Shown in pieces: positions 36,009 through 44,054 of a DNA stretch of 64,000 nucleotides. The translations under genes were made by a program, and so were the position numbers. Source of the DNA: Streptomyces iranensis. Its GTDB lineage: Bacteria > Actinomycetota > Actinomycetes > Streptomycetales > Streptomycetaceae. Every line of letters begins with the position of its first letter. Position 1 is the first letter of the stretch. The stretch spans positions 1 through 64,000 of the forward strand of contig NZ_JAGGLR010000029.1 of the NCBI RefSeq assembly GCF_017874715.1, in the 5' to 3' direction. The notes beneath the pieces are model-generated. The model was not told the origin of the DNA. It saw only the letters and a program-made list of their open reading frames with translations, and made no database searches.

Positions 36009-37189
36009 CGCAGATGAACGAGGCCCTGATCAGGAGCCTCACGCCGGGCGTGCTCGGCGTCCTCGTCCGCCGCGGAGCCGATTTCGCGGCGGCCGAGGAC
36101 GCCGTGCAGGACGCGCTGATCGAGGCGGTCCGCGGCTGGCCGGCCGACCCCCCGCGTGACGCGAAGGGCTGGCTGACCACCGTGGCCTGGCGCAAGTTCC
36201 TCGACGCGACCCGGGCGGACGCGGCCCGCCGCCGGCGTGAGGACCTCGTCGAGGAGGAACCGGCGTCCGGGCCCGCGGCCTCGGTGGACGACACGCTCCA
36301 GCTGTACTTCCTGTGCGCCCACCCGTCGCTGACGCCGTCGTCCGCCGTCGCGCTCACGCTGCGCGCGGTCGGCGGGCTCACCACCCGCCAGATCGCCCAG
36401 GCGTATCTGGTGCCCGAGGCGACCATGGCGCAGCGCATCAGCCGGGCCAAGCGCACCGTCTCCGGCGTACGGTTCGACCAGCCCGGCGACGTCGCAACCG
36501 TGCTGCGCGTGCTGTACCTGGTCTTCAACGAGGGTTACTCGGGCGACGTCGACCTCGCCGCCGAGGCCATCCGGCTCACCCGGCAGCTCGTCACCGCGAT
36601 CGACCACCCCGAGGTGGCGGGGCTGCTCGCCCTGATGCTGCTCCACCACGCCCGGCGCGCCACCCGGACCGCGCCCGACGGCAGCCTGGTGCCGCTCGCC
36701 GAGCAGGACCGCTCCCGGTGGGACACCAAGGCGATCGCCGAGGGGGTGGAGATCCTGCAGGCGGCGCTCGCCCGCGACCGACTGGGCGAGTTCCAGGCGC
36801 AGGCCGCCATCGCGGCCCTCCACGCCGACGCGCCCACCGCCGAGGAGACCGACTGGGTGCAGATCGTGGAGTGGTACGACGAGCTCGCGGGCCTGACCGA
36901 CAGCCCGGTCGTCCGGCTCAACCGCGCGGTGGCGGTCGGCGAGGCCGATGGGCCGCGCGCCGGGCTGGCCGCGCTCGCGGAACTGGACGCGTCTTCCGCC
37001 GGCTCTTCGAGCGGGGGATACCCCTTGCCCCGCCACGCGGCGGTGGCGGCGTACCTCCACGAGCGCGATGGCGACCTGGCGACGGCGGCCCGGCTGTACG
37101 CCGAGGCGGCCCACAAGGCGGCCAACCTCGCCGAGCGCGACTACCTGACCCGCCAGGCCGCCCGGCTCAACACCGGCCGACCCCACTGA
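36005..37189 (+). CDS. ECF42-group RNA polymerase sigma factor
   Basis: 394 residues from the overlapping GTG (an ATG three codons later is an alternative). Sigma-2: RRGADFAAAEDAVQDALIEAVRGWPADPPRDAKGWLTTVAWRKFLD. Sigma-4: VALTLRAVGGLTTRQIAQAYLVPEATMAQRISRAKRTV. Then a ~220-residue C-terminal extension (FNEGYSGDVDLAAEAIRLTRQL, ALLALMLLHHARRATR, AAIAALHADAPTAEETDWVQIVEWYDEL, LNRAVAVGEADGP) of the TPR-like DUF6596 type. ECF42 factors have no anti-sigma gene; the extension is thought to control activity. The partner DGPF gene lies directly upstream. Confidence 0.92.
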   Translation: MTQMNEALIRSLTPGVLGVLVRRGADFAAAEDAVQDALIEAVRGWPADPPRDAKGWLTTVAWRKFLDATRADAARRRREDLVEEEPASGPAASVDDTLQLYFLCAHPSLTPSSAVALTLRAVGGLTTRQIAQAYLVPEATMAQRISRAKRTVSGVRFDQPGDVATVLRVLYLVFNEGYSGDVDLAAEAIRLTRQLVTAIDHPEVAGLLALMLLHHARRATRTAPDGSLVPLAEQDRSRWDTKAIAEGVEILQAALARDRLGEFQAQAAIAALHADAPTAEETDWVQIVEWYDELAGLTDSPVVRLNRAVAVGEADGPRAGLAALAELDASSAGSSSGGYPLPRHAAVAAYLHERDGDLATAARLYAEAAHKAANLAERDYLTRQAARLNTGRPH

Positions 37190-37238
37190 CGGACCGCGAC
37201 ACGGGCCGCACCACGGGCCGCACCGACCAGGGGTCGGC

Positions 37239-37829
37239 TCACGGGCGGACGTACCGGTCGGGTTTGCCCTGCGGCCAGTTGACGCTGAGGCTCTGGCCGT
37301 CACCGCTGACCACGGCGTGGCCGCCGGAGATGGTCTCGCCCTGACAGGTCATGGTGACGGCCATGCTCGCGCTGATCGTCCCGGGGCAGGACTTGCCCTG
37401 GTACCCCACGGTCAGGGAACCGCCGGTCACGGTCATGACGACCGGTTTGCCGTTCGGGTCACGCACCTCGGAGTACCACGTGCCCTGCACGCTCGCCGGG
37501 GCGCCCGCACGGGTCGGCGCGGGGGCCTGCGTCTTCGGAGTCGTGCGGCGCGGGGCCGGGGTGGTGCCGTCGGCGGCGCGGGTGGCCCTGGGACTGCTCG
37601 GGTTCGCGCTGGGGCTCTTGGCGGGCTTTGTACGGCTCGGGCTGGGGCTCGCACTGGTGGGAGTGGCGGACGCGGTGCCCCGCTCCGCCTTGTCCGCCTT
37701 GTGAGCGGACGCCGTCTTGTCGGAGCCGCCGGACGACTGGGCGCCCTTGTCGTCGTCCTTGCCGCAGCCGGTCAGCGCCAGAGCCAGTACCGCGACGGCC
37801 GCGGTGGCGGCCGCATTCATTTTCCGCAC
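37239..37829 (-). CDS. Secreted lipoprotein with Ser/Thr/Pro-rich linker
   Basis: 196 residues from a GTG with CAGGGA 5 bases upstream (ATG three codons later). Short lipoprotein signal VRKMNAAATAAVAVLALALTGC, then a low-complexity linker rich in Ser, Thr, Lys and Pro (about residues 25-105), then a compact domain with VQGTWYSEVRDPNGKPVVMTVTGGSLTVGYQGKSCPGTISASMAVTMTCQGETISGG, two likely disulfide cysteines and beta strands. No family recognised. The layout suggests a cell-surface domain on a stalk. Confidence 0.75.
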   Translation of the reverse strand: MRKMNAAATAAVAVLALALTGCGKDDDKGAQSSGGSDKTASAHKADKAERGTASATPTSASPSPSRTKPAKSPSANPSSPRATRAADGTTPAPRRTTPKTQAPAPTRAGAPASVQGTWYSEVRDPNGKPVVMTVTGGSLTVGYQGKSCPGTISASMAVTMTCQGETISGGHAVVSGDGQSLSVNWPQGKPDRYVRP

Positions 37830-38408
37830 GAGAATCCCTGATATTCCTGAGTGAACGGGGAAGGTATGAGGGAAGATCCTGACAGGCGGATACGCCGAAG
37901 CTCCACAGATTCCGGAGATGTTCTCCAGGAAATGTTTACTGGAATCCGGATCAGTTTCCTGCGCCGCTTTCTCCTGGCGACTTTCTCTCGGCGGCCCTCT
38001 CGCGGAGGCTTTCTGGCGCGGTCCCCGGACGGGCGCCGGGCCGGTGGACCACCGCCCACGTCCGGGTCGGTCCCGGCTCCTCCCGTGCGATGACCTCCGT
38101 GGCGACCCGGGCGAACGGATGTGGGCGTCCGCCGGAACCGGCCGGGTGAACAAGGGGTTAAGCGGCCCGGAAAGGCCGGTTACGGGGATGTCGTTATTTC
38201 TTGTGCAACTCCCTTCGAATAACTCGATGACCTGCGACTGCGGGAAACCTGCGGGAAGCTAGGGGATTTCCGGAGCAACCGCTTGCCGTCCATCGCGGTC
38301 TACCGGGGCGATCGGAAACTCCGAATCGCCGATCGCCGGTGCCCGGTGACTCAACCGAACTTTCCCGCCGGCCCGATCGGCACTGATCGCACGAAGGGCC
38401 GATTCCCT
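37830..38408. other. Intergenic region between divergent exported proteins
   Basis: About 580 bp, less GC-rich than surroundings, with no credible gene. It separates the lipoprotein and the RTX-protein starts and must hold both promoters. No clear palindrome or -35/-10 pair was found. Confidence 0.5.
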
Positions 38409-39254
38409 ATGCGCAGATACCGCACCATGGCCGCTACGGCCGCCCTCGCTCTCGCCCTTGGGGGAGCCGCGCTCGCGGCGCCCGCCGCCCAGGCGGCCCC
38501 GGCGACCTCGGGTTCTCTCGTCCACGAGGACGGCGAGCTCTGGTACAAGGCCGCCGCGGGGCAGAAGAACAATCTGACGGTCTCCGAGCAGATCGTCAGC
38601 CGTGGGGAATTCGAGGACTATTACGTCCTCACCTTCCGCGACCAGGGTGACATCACCATCGATGCGCAAGCGGCGGACTGGGACGAGTGCACCTACCCGA
38701 CCGCGGGCGATCACACCGTCGCTCAGTGCGCGGTGGAAATCCCGCAGAACTCCGACGACTCGGATAACTACGACGTCGACCTCGGTGACGGTGCCGACAC
38801 CATCAAGCTCGATGCGAACAGCTCGGCCTACGCCGGAATTCACGGTGGCGCCGGCAACGACGTCCTCAAGGGCGGCGCGGCGCCGATGTTCTACGGCGAG
38901 GACGGCGACGACCAGATCGACGGCGGCGGCGGTGTCATGGGCTTCGGCGCCTACGGCGGCGACGGCGACGACACCATCACCAACTGCTCGCAGGAATGCC
39001 ACGGTGACGCCGGCGACGACACCATCACCGGCGGCTCCGAGGACAACGTCCTGCGCGGGGGCACCGGCAAGGACGTCTTGCGCGGTGGCAAGGGCGCCGA
39101 CGCCATCTACGGCGACCAGGACGACGACACGCTGTATGGCGAGGACGGCGACGACACGATCTACGGCAACAGCGGCGACGACGTGCTGTGGGGCGGCCAG
39201 GGCGATGACACCCTCTCCGGCGGCCCGGGGAGCAACGAGGTCCACCAGGACTGA
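38409..39254 (+). CDS. Secreted RTX-type calcium-binding repeat protein
   Basis: 281 residues. Sec signal MRRYRTMAATAALALALGGAALAAPAAQA. After a ~110-residue unknown region, the C-terminal half consists of about nine glycine- and aspartate-rich nonapeptides such as GGAGNDVLKGG, GEDGDDQIDGG, GDAGDDTITGG and GQGDDTLSGG, which form calcium-filled beta rolls outside the cell. A type I exporter is not needed here since a Sec signal is present. An adhesive or structural role is possible. A strong terminator follows. Confidence 0.88.
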   Translation: MRRYRTMAATAALALALGGAALAAPAAQAAPATSGSLVHEDGELWYKAAAGQKNNLTVSEQIVSRGEFEDYYVLTFRDQGDITIDAQAADWDECTYPTAGDHTVAQCAVEIPQNSDDSDNYDVDLGDGADTIKLDANSSAYAGIHGGAGNDVLKGGAAPMFYGEDGDDQIDGGGGVMGFGAYGGDGDDTITNCSQECHGDAGDDTITGGSEDNVLRGGTGKDVLRGGKGADAIYGDQDDDTLYGEDGDDTIYGNSGDDVLWGGQGDDTLSGGPGSNEVHQD

Positions 39255-39282
39255 GTCCGGGCAGGACCGGACCGGCCTCTCC

Positions 39283-39315
39283 AGGGCCGGGGCTCCCCTC
39301 AGGAGCCCCGGCCCT
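39283..39315. terminator. 14-bp perfect hairpin between convergent genes
   Basis: AGGGCCGGGGCTCC pairs with GGAGCCCCGGCCCT around a 5-base loop. The right half overlaps the last codons of the leftward XRE-cupin gene, so its C-terminal Glu-Gly-Arg-Gly-Ser is encoded by terminator DNA. Confidence 0.85.
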
Positions 39316-39910
39316 CCTCCGTATCCTCATCCCCGCCCCCGTCCGGCAGGGACCGCAGATGCGTACGGCGCCCGTCCTGGTCCAGGATGCCCAGGGCCTC
39401 GGCAGGCCCGCCGTGCGCTCCGAAGGCGTGGGGGATCATCGTGGAGAACTCCGCCGCCTGCCCCGTCTCGACGACGATCCTGCGATCCCCCAACACGAGC
39501 GTGACGGCCCCGGACAGGACCGTGAACCAGTCCCTGCCCGGATGGACCTTCAGCGCCTCGGCACTGGTCGGGGCCGGTTTGGTGAGGCGCAGCTTGGCCA
39601 CGATGACCCCGGGCTGCCGGTTCAGCATCCAGGTGGTCAGCCCGCGCGCCGCGTCATGCTGCGGACGGATGAGCACGTCATCGTCGGCGGTCGACTCCAC
39701 CAGCTGATCCAGACTGGTCCCCAGGGCCCGCGCTATCGCGCTCAACTGATCAAGACTGATCCGTCGATGCCCCGTCTCGATCCGGCTCAGCGTGGACGGA
39801 CTCAGATAGCAGCGGGCGGCCAGATCGTCCAGCGACCAGCCCATGGCCGAACGCAGTCCCCTGATCCGCTTGCGAACCAGGGCGTCGAGAGCGCTGTCCT
39901 CTTGCGTCAT
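39299..39910 (-). CDS. XRE-cupin transcriptional regulator
   Basis: 203 residues from the ATG inside the palindrome. HTH: RIRGLRSAMGWSLDDLAARCYLSPSTLSRIETGHRRISLDQLSAIARALGTSLDQLV. Cupin domain in the C-terminal half: VHPGRDWFTVLSGAVTLVLGDRRIVVETGQAAEFSTMIPHAFGAHGGPAEAL. Such proteins control small-molecule pathways, and the cupin binds the ligand. It is divergent from a methyltransferase gene 48 bases away; an overlapping operator suggests autocontrol plus control of that gene. Confidence 0.9.
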   Translation of the reverse strand: MTQEDSALDALVRKRIRGLRSAMGWSLDDLAARCYLSPSTLSRIETGHRRISLDQLSAIARALGTSLDQLVESTADDDVLIRPQHDAARGLTTWMLNRQPGVIVAKLRLTKPAPTSAEALKVHPGRDWFTVLSGAVTLVLGDRRIVVETGQAAEFSTMIPHAFGAHGGPAEALGILDQDGRRTHLRSLPDGGGDEDTEEGRGS

Positions 39911-39917
39911 ACGCAAG
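39901..39917. promoter_or_regulatory. Operator overlapping the XRE-cupin start
   Basis: CTTGCGT-CAT-ACGCAAG is a perfect 17-bp palindrome whose centre is the start codon of the XRE-cupin gene. On the other strand TACGCT at 39946-39951 lies 6 bases before the methyltransferase ATG, a plausible -10 for a leaderless transcript. Confidence 0.65.
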
Positions 39918-39957
39918 ATGGTATGTCGCTGAAGCAAGGCCCGCCTACGCTCGGAAC

Positions 39958-40842
39958 ATGACGGACCACCACCACGAGCACCACCACGAGCACCATCACC
40001 AGCATCACCACGGCGCCGCCGGGGCGGACGACTCGGGCTGGGCCGAACTCCTGGACCTCGACGCCGAAGTCCTGCACGGCTATCTGTCCGAAGTGATGTC
40101 TCAGCTGGCCCAGCTGACGCGGGACGAACCGCCCCACCGCATCCTCGACCTGGGCAGCGGCACCGGCACCGGAACCCTCGCCCTGCTCCAGCGCTTCGAG
40201 GACGCCGAGGCGATCGCCGTCGACCGATCCCCTGACCTCCTGGAGCATCTGCGGCGCAAGGCCCGCGCACACGGAGTGGAGGGCCGCGTCCGAACCGTCC
40301 AGGCGGATCTGGACGACACCTGGCCGGACTTCGGCCCCGTGGACCTGGTGTGGGCGTCGGCGTCCGTACACCACCTCACCGACCCCGACCGTGGCCTGCG
40401 CGAGATCTTCGAGCGGCTGCGCCCCGGCGGTCTGCTGGCCGTGATCGAGATGGCGGGCTTCCCGCGCTTCCTCCCCGACGACGTCGGCCGAGGTCGGCCC
40501 GGCCTGGAAGCCCGCTGTCACGCCGTACAGGCCCAGGAGCACGCCGAGCGGATGCCGGAACTGGGCTCCGACTGGGGCCCTCGCCTGTCCCGCGCCGGAT
40601 TCGGCATCGTGACGGAGCGCCCCTTCGAAATCGATCTGCGGCCCCCGCTCCCCGAGCCCACCGGCCGCTACGCCCAGGCGTTCCTCCGCCGTGTGCGCTC
40701 CCATGTGGCGGAGCGCCTGAGCCCCGAGGACCTGGCCACCCTCGACCACCTCCTCGACAGCGACGGCCCGGACGGCGTGCTGCGACGCGACGACCTGGCC
40801 GTCCGCGCCGAGCGCACCCTGTGGGCGGCCCGCCGCCCATGA
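39958..40842 (+). CDS. SAM-dependent methyltransferase with His-rich N-terminus
   Basis: 294 residues. The N-terminus has 12 histidines in the first 18 residues (MTDHHHEHHHEHHHQHHHG), a natural metal-binding tail. Class I methyltransferase motifs follow: RILDLGSGTGTGTL (motif I, residues 61-74), DAEAIAVDRSPDLLEHL, VRTVQADLDD, VDLVWASASVHHLTDPDRGLREIFERLRPGGLLAVIE. The acceptor is unknown. Divergent from the XRE-cupin regulator. Confidence 0.88.
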   Translation: MTDHHHEHHHEHHHQHHHGAAGADDSGWAELLDLDAEVLHGYLSEVMSQLAQLTRDEPPHRILDLGSGTGTGTLALLQRFEDAEAIAVDRSPDLLEHLRRKARAHGVEGRVRTVQADLDDTWPDFGPVDLVWASASVHHLTDPDRGLREIFERLRPGGLLAVIEMAGFPRFLPDDVGRGRPGLEARCHAVQAQEHAERMPELGSDWGPRLSRAGFGIVTERPFEIDLRPPLPEPTGRYAQAFLRRVRSHVAERLSPEDLATLDHLLDSDGPDGVLRRDDLAVRAERTLWAARRP

Positions 40843-40846
40843 CCCG

Positions 40847-41554
40847 TCAACGGGCCGGCGGAAGCCCGAGGAAGTCGGCGAGCTGTTCGATGGTGTGGTC
40901 GAAGAACTCGTTCGTGGGGTCCACGCTGCCGACGAACTGACCGAACAGCTCGAAGCTCAGCATCCCGAACAGCTGCGTCCACACCACGATGCCGCGGTTG
41001 AGCGTCTCCAGCGGCAGATCCGGCGCGATCCGCTCGCCATCCGGCGCGACCTGCTCGCCCAGTGCCCGCAACTGACCGGCCAGGCCGTCGGTCAGGGGCG
41101 GGCCTTCGAACGCGGGCGAAGGGTTTGTCTCCCGCAGGATCCCGATCAGGACCATCGGTACGCGCGCCGCCGAGGCGACCGTGTCCTGCGGGGCGGCGTA
41201 CCCGGGGATCGGTGAACCGTAGATCAGGGCGTACTCATGCGGGTTGGCCCGCGCCCAGTCCCGTACCGCGTGACACGCCTTGCGCCAGCGCTCCCGCGGC
41301 GCACCCCCCTCCGCGGCCTTCTCCGCCTGCTCGCCCACCGCGTCGTAGGCGTCGATGATCAAGGCGGTGAGCAGCTCGTCCCTGCTGGCGAAGTAGCGGT
41401 AGAGGGCCGATGACACCATGCCCAGCTCCCGGGCGACCGAGCGCAATGAGAGTTTCTGGGCGCCATCCACCGCGAGCTGACGCCGGGCCTCGTTCTTGAT
41501 CTCCTGCGTGAGCTCCGCCCGTGCCCGGTCCCTGGCTGTCCGACTGGCGTTCAT
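40847..41554 (-). CDS. TetR-family repressor
   Basis: 235 residues from MNASRTARDRARAELTQEIKNEARRQLA; a 16-residue ORF extension lies in the operator region and is dropped. HTH: DGAQKLSLRSVARELGMVSSALYRYFASRDELLTALI, with a TetR_C ligand domain (residues ~75-230) containing ANPHEYALIYGSPIPGYAAPQDT, the WHG-type domain. Convergent by 4 bases with the methyltransferase and divergent from a nitroreductase gene; four related palindromic elements lie between them. Confidence 0.9.
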   Translation of the reverse strand: MNASRTARDRARAELTQEIKNEARRQLAVDGAQKLSLRSVARELGMVSSALYRYFASRDELLTALIIDAYDAVGEQAEKAAEGGAPRERWRKACHAVRDWARANPHEYALIYGSPIPGYAAPQDTVASAARVPMVLIGILRETNPSPAFEGPPLTDGLAGQLRALGEQVAPDGERIAPDLPLETLNRGIVVWTQLFGMLSFELFGQFVGSVDPTNEFFDHTIEQLADFLGLPPAR

Positions 41555-41569
41555 ACCGACCAGTGTGCC

Positions 41570-41688
41570 ATGTGCGAGAGCGGCGCACGATTCCGAGAGC
41601 ACTGCTCTTGACTTGTGGACGGGATTCGGTGTTCAGTGATCTCAACAGAGAGCACCGCTCTCGTCGCTCGAACACCGCTCTCGCACAT
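41570..41688. promoter_or_regulatory. TetR operator array around the nitroreductase promoter
   Basis: A 14-bp perfect inverted repeat flanks the region: ATGTGCGAGAGCGG (41570-41583) and CCGCTCTCGCACAT (41675-41688). Between them lie AGAGC-ACT-GCTCT (41596-41608) and GAGAGC-ACC-GCTCTC (41648-41662). The -35-like TTGACT at 41608-41613 overlaps the second site. All share the half-site GAGAGC. Confidence 0.7.
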
Positions 41689-41709
41689 CGAGAGTCGAAG
41701 AGGGATGAC

Positions 41710-42159
41710 ATGACCGAGTTCCGCAACCTCAAGCCCAGCAAGTTCGACAGAATCTTCAACGGCCTCGCCAAGCGCCTGACGAAAATCGGTATCGGCCTGG
41801 CCGGGAGCCAGATCCTGGCCGTCCGCGGCCGCAAGAGCGGCGAGTGGCGCACCACCCCGGTCAACCCGCTCACCCTGCACGGCGAGCGCTACCTCGTCGC
41901 CCCGCGCGGCCACACCCAGTGGGTGCGCAACATGCGCGCGGCCGGCGGCGGCGAACTGCGGCTGGGCCGCAGGGTGGAGCCGTTCACCGCGGTCGAGGTC
42001 GAGGACGGCGCGAAGCCGGAGATCCTGCGGCTGTACCTGAAGAAGTGGGCGTGGGAGGTCGGCCGCTTCTTCGACGGTGTCGACGCGCATTCGAGCGACG
42101 GGAAGCTGCTGGAGATCGCGCCCGGCTTCCCGGTGTTCAGGATCAGCGCGCGGGGATGA
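41710..42159 (+). CDS. Ddn-like F420-type nitroreductase/quinone reductase
   Basis: 149 residues. Pattern of the deazaflavin (F420)-dependent nitroreductase family: LAGSQILAVRGRKSGEWRTTPVNPLTLHGERYLVAPRGHTQWVRNMRAAGGGELRLGRR ... KWAWEVGRFFDG ... FPVFRI. These reduce quinones or nitro compounds with F420H2. The TetR operators around its promoter suggest induction by a xenobiotic or quinone. AGAGGGATGAC gives the ribosome site. Confidence 0.88.
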   Translation: MTEFRNLKPSKFDRIFNGLAKRLTKIGIGLAGSQILAVRGRKSGEWRTTPVNPLTLHGERYLVAPRGHTQWVRNMRAAGGGELRLGRRVEPFTAVEVEDGAKPEILRLYLKKWAWEVGRFFDGVDAHSSDGKLLEIAPGFPVFRISARG

Positions 42160-42165
42160 CCCACG

Positions 42166-42398
42166 ATCGCGCTCGCCGCCGCGGGCGTACTCGGGATGGC
42201 CGCCCCGCAGACCCAAGCCGCACCCGCGAGGGCCGAGACCGCTCAGGCCGCCCACCACGACGACCCCTCCACCTGCCGCGGCGAAGGCGTCGACCCCACC
42301 CCGCGGCCGAGGCCCTGGGCCAGGGCCTCGAAGCGTGGTTGAGCGACCTGAAGACCACCGCCGAGGCCGCCAACCGCCGTGACCGGCAGCCTCTTTGA
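42166..42398 (+). pseudogene. Frameshifted remnant of a small exported protein
   Basis: One frame reads IALAAAGVLGMAAPQTQA, AARAETAQAAHHDDPSTCRGEGVDP, like a signal sequence and mature start without an initiating Met. After a shift near 42300 another frame continues EALGQGLEAWLSDL and TTAEAANRRDRQPL to a stop. The joined pieces look like a former small secreted protein. Confidence 0.35.
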
Positions 42399-42458
42399 CT
42401 TCACCCATGAGTGGTGAGTAACTGTTCGCCGCAGGTCGTACGGCTCTGGAGGCGCTCC

Positions 42459-43697
42459 GTGGGTGAAGCAGAAGTGGCGGACGAGACGAAACCGGAAGAC
42501 GCGAAACCGGAAGGCGCGAAGCCGGACGGCGCGGAAGCACGCTGCCCCCTGGGCGACTTCCCGTTCGCCACGGAGCACCCCCTGGAACCCCCGAAGGAAT
42601 GGGCGGCGCTACGGGCGGAGGGATGCCCGATCCCGGAGCTGACGCTGCGCTCCACCGGCGCCCCGGTGCGGGTGCTGACCCGGTACGAGGATGTGCACGC
42701 GATGCTGTCCGATCCCCGCTTCCCGCGGGATGTGAGCGAGGCGGGGCCGGACGGGACCGGCACGGGCGAACGGCACCAGCGCTGGCGGCGCCTGGTGGGC
42801 CAGGCGCTCACCGCCAAGCGGGTCGCCGCGCTCCGCCCCCGGATCGTCGCCATCGGCCACGCCCTGGTGGACGTCATGGAGGCCGGGCCGATCCCCGCCG
42901 ATCTCTGGGCGGGTTTCGCGTATCCGTTCCCGGTGCGGGTCGTCGGCGCCCTGCTGGGCGTACCCGAGGCGGACTGGGACCGCCTCGCGTACTGGTCGGG
43001 CGCCCTGTTCAGCGGGGACCGCTACGGCGAGCGGGAGACCCGCACCGCCCGCGAGGAGCTTCTGGCGTATCTGGGCGGGCAGGTGGCCCGGACCCGGAGC
43101 GCACCGGGAGACGACCTGCTCAGCAGGCTGATCGAGATCACCGACGCCGCCGACCCCCGCCCGCCCGAGGCGGTCCTGGTCCAGATCGCGCAGGGTCTGA
43201 TGCACGCCGGTCACGAGACCACCTCCAGCGTGATCGGAAAGCTGGTCCCGGTCCTGCTGGACGACCGCTCCCGCTGGCAGCGCCTGCTGGACGACCGCTC
43301 CCTGATCCGCCCGGCCGTCGAGGAGTTGCTCCGCTTCGACGTCAACCGTGGCCCGGGTATGCCCCGCTATCTGACGGAGGACGCCCAACTGGGCGGCGAG
43401 GTGATCCCCAAGGGCAGTACCACCGTTTCGGTCGTCGCCTCCGCCAACCGCGACGAGCGGATGTTCCCCCACCCCGACCACCTGGACCTGACCCGCACCC
43501 CCAACCGCCACCTCGCCTTCGGCGCCGGCGCCCACTCCTGCATAGGCCAGGCCCTGGCCCGTACCGAACTGCACGTCGCCCTGGAAATCCTCCTGGACCG
43601 CATGCCCGATCTCGCCCTGGCCGTCCCGTCCTCCGAGCTGGCGCGCCGCGCCGGAGTGCTCACGGACAGCTTCGAGCAGGTGCCGGTGGTGTGGTAG
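42459..43697 (+). CDS. Cytochrome P450
   Basis: 412 residues from a GTG with CTGGAGG 7 bases upstream; the GTG at 42411 is weaker. P450 marks: I-helix GLMHAGHETTS (acid Glu in place of the more common Asp), K-helix EELLR, and heme loop FGAGAHSCIGQALAR with ligand Cys361. The N-terminus has a short repeat (ETKPEDAKPEGAKPDGAEA). No ferredoxin or biosynthetic cluster is linked, so redox partner and substrate are unknown. Confidence 0.92.
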   Translation: MGEAEVADETKPEDAKPEGAKPDGAEARCPLGDFPFATEHPLEPPKEWAALRAEGCPIPELTLRSTGAPVRVLTRYEDVHAMLSDPRFPRDVSEAGPDGTGTGERHQRWRRLVGQALTAKRVAALRPRIVAIGHALVDVMEAGPIPADLWAGFAYPFPVRVVGALLGVPEADWDRLAYWSGALFSGDRYGERETRTAREELLAYLGGQVARTRSAPGDDLLSRLIEITDAADPRPPEAVLVQIAQGLMHAGHETTSSVIGKLVPVLLDDRSRWQRLLDDRSLIRPAVEELLRFDVNRGPGMPRYLTEDAQLGGEVIPKGSTTVSVVASANRDERMFPHPDHLDLTRTPNRHLAFGAGAHSCIGQALARTELHVALEILLDRMPDLALAVPSSELARRAGVLTDSFEQVPVVW

Positions 43698-43710
43698 CCG
43701 TCGCGCGGGG

Positions 43711-43983
43711 CTAGGGGCTGTCGGTCACGCCCAGGCCGCGGCGTACGCCCACGAGGGTTTGCATGCCGATGATGACCCACACGAAGTTCGAAGTGACCGA
43801 TGGCCAGGCGCCATTGGCGGCCGCCGATACGGCCAGCAGTGCGCCACCGAGCATGTTGATCGACTGGGATGCGCGCGAATCCGGTTCGATCCGCCGACGT
43901 GACACCAGGGCGTAGGCCGTGGCGGTGCACAGGGCACCTATCCACCCGGCTCCCGTGGCGACCGGGGGCAACAACTCCTCCAT
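43711..43983 (-). CDS. Small membrane protein, CBU_0592-like domain
   Basis: 90 residues from MEELLPPVATGAGWIGALC; the ORF extension upstream is dropped. About three hydrophobic spans: GWIGALCTATAYALVS, SINMLGGALLAVSAAANGAWPSV, SNFVWVIIGMQTLVGV. The pattern with NMLGG and a conserved AWPS resembles the CBU_0592 family of unknown function. Convergent with the P450 and divergent from a LysR gene. Confidence 0.75.
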   Translation of the reverse strand: MEELLPPVATGAGWIGALCTATAYALVSRRRIEPDSRASQSINMLGGALLAVSAAANGAWPSVTSNFVWVIIGMQTLVGVRRGLGVTDSP

Positions 43984-44054
43984 ACCCCCATGGTGGCGGT
44001 CGCGAGGATACACATCAATCGAAGTTGTCTTCCCCCTGCATTAAGCTGAACTGA

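Noticed and set aside
42459..43697. P450 as part of a biosynthetic cluster
   Set aside because: No synthase, ferredoxin or tailoring genes are adjacent.
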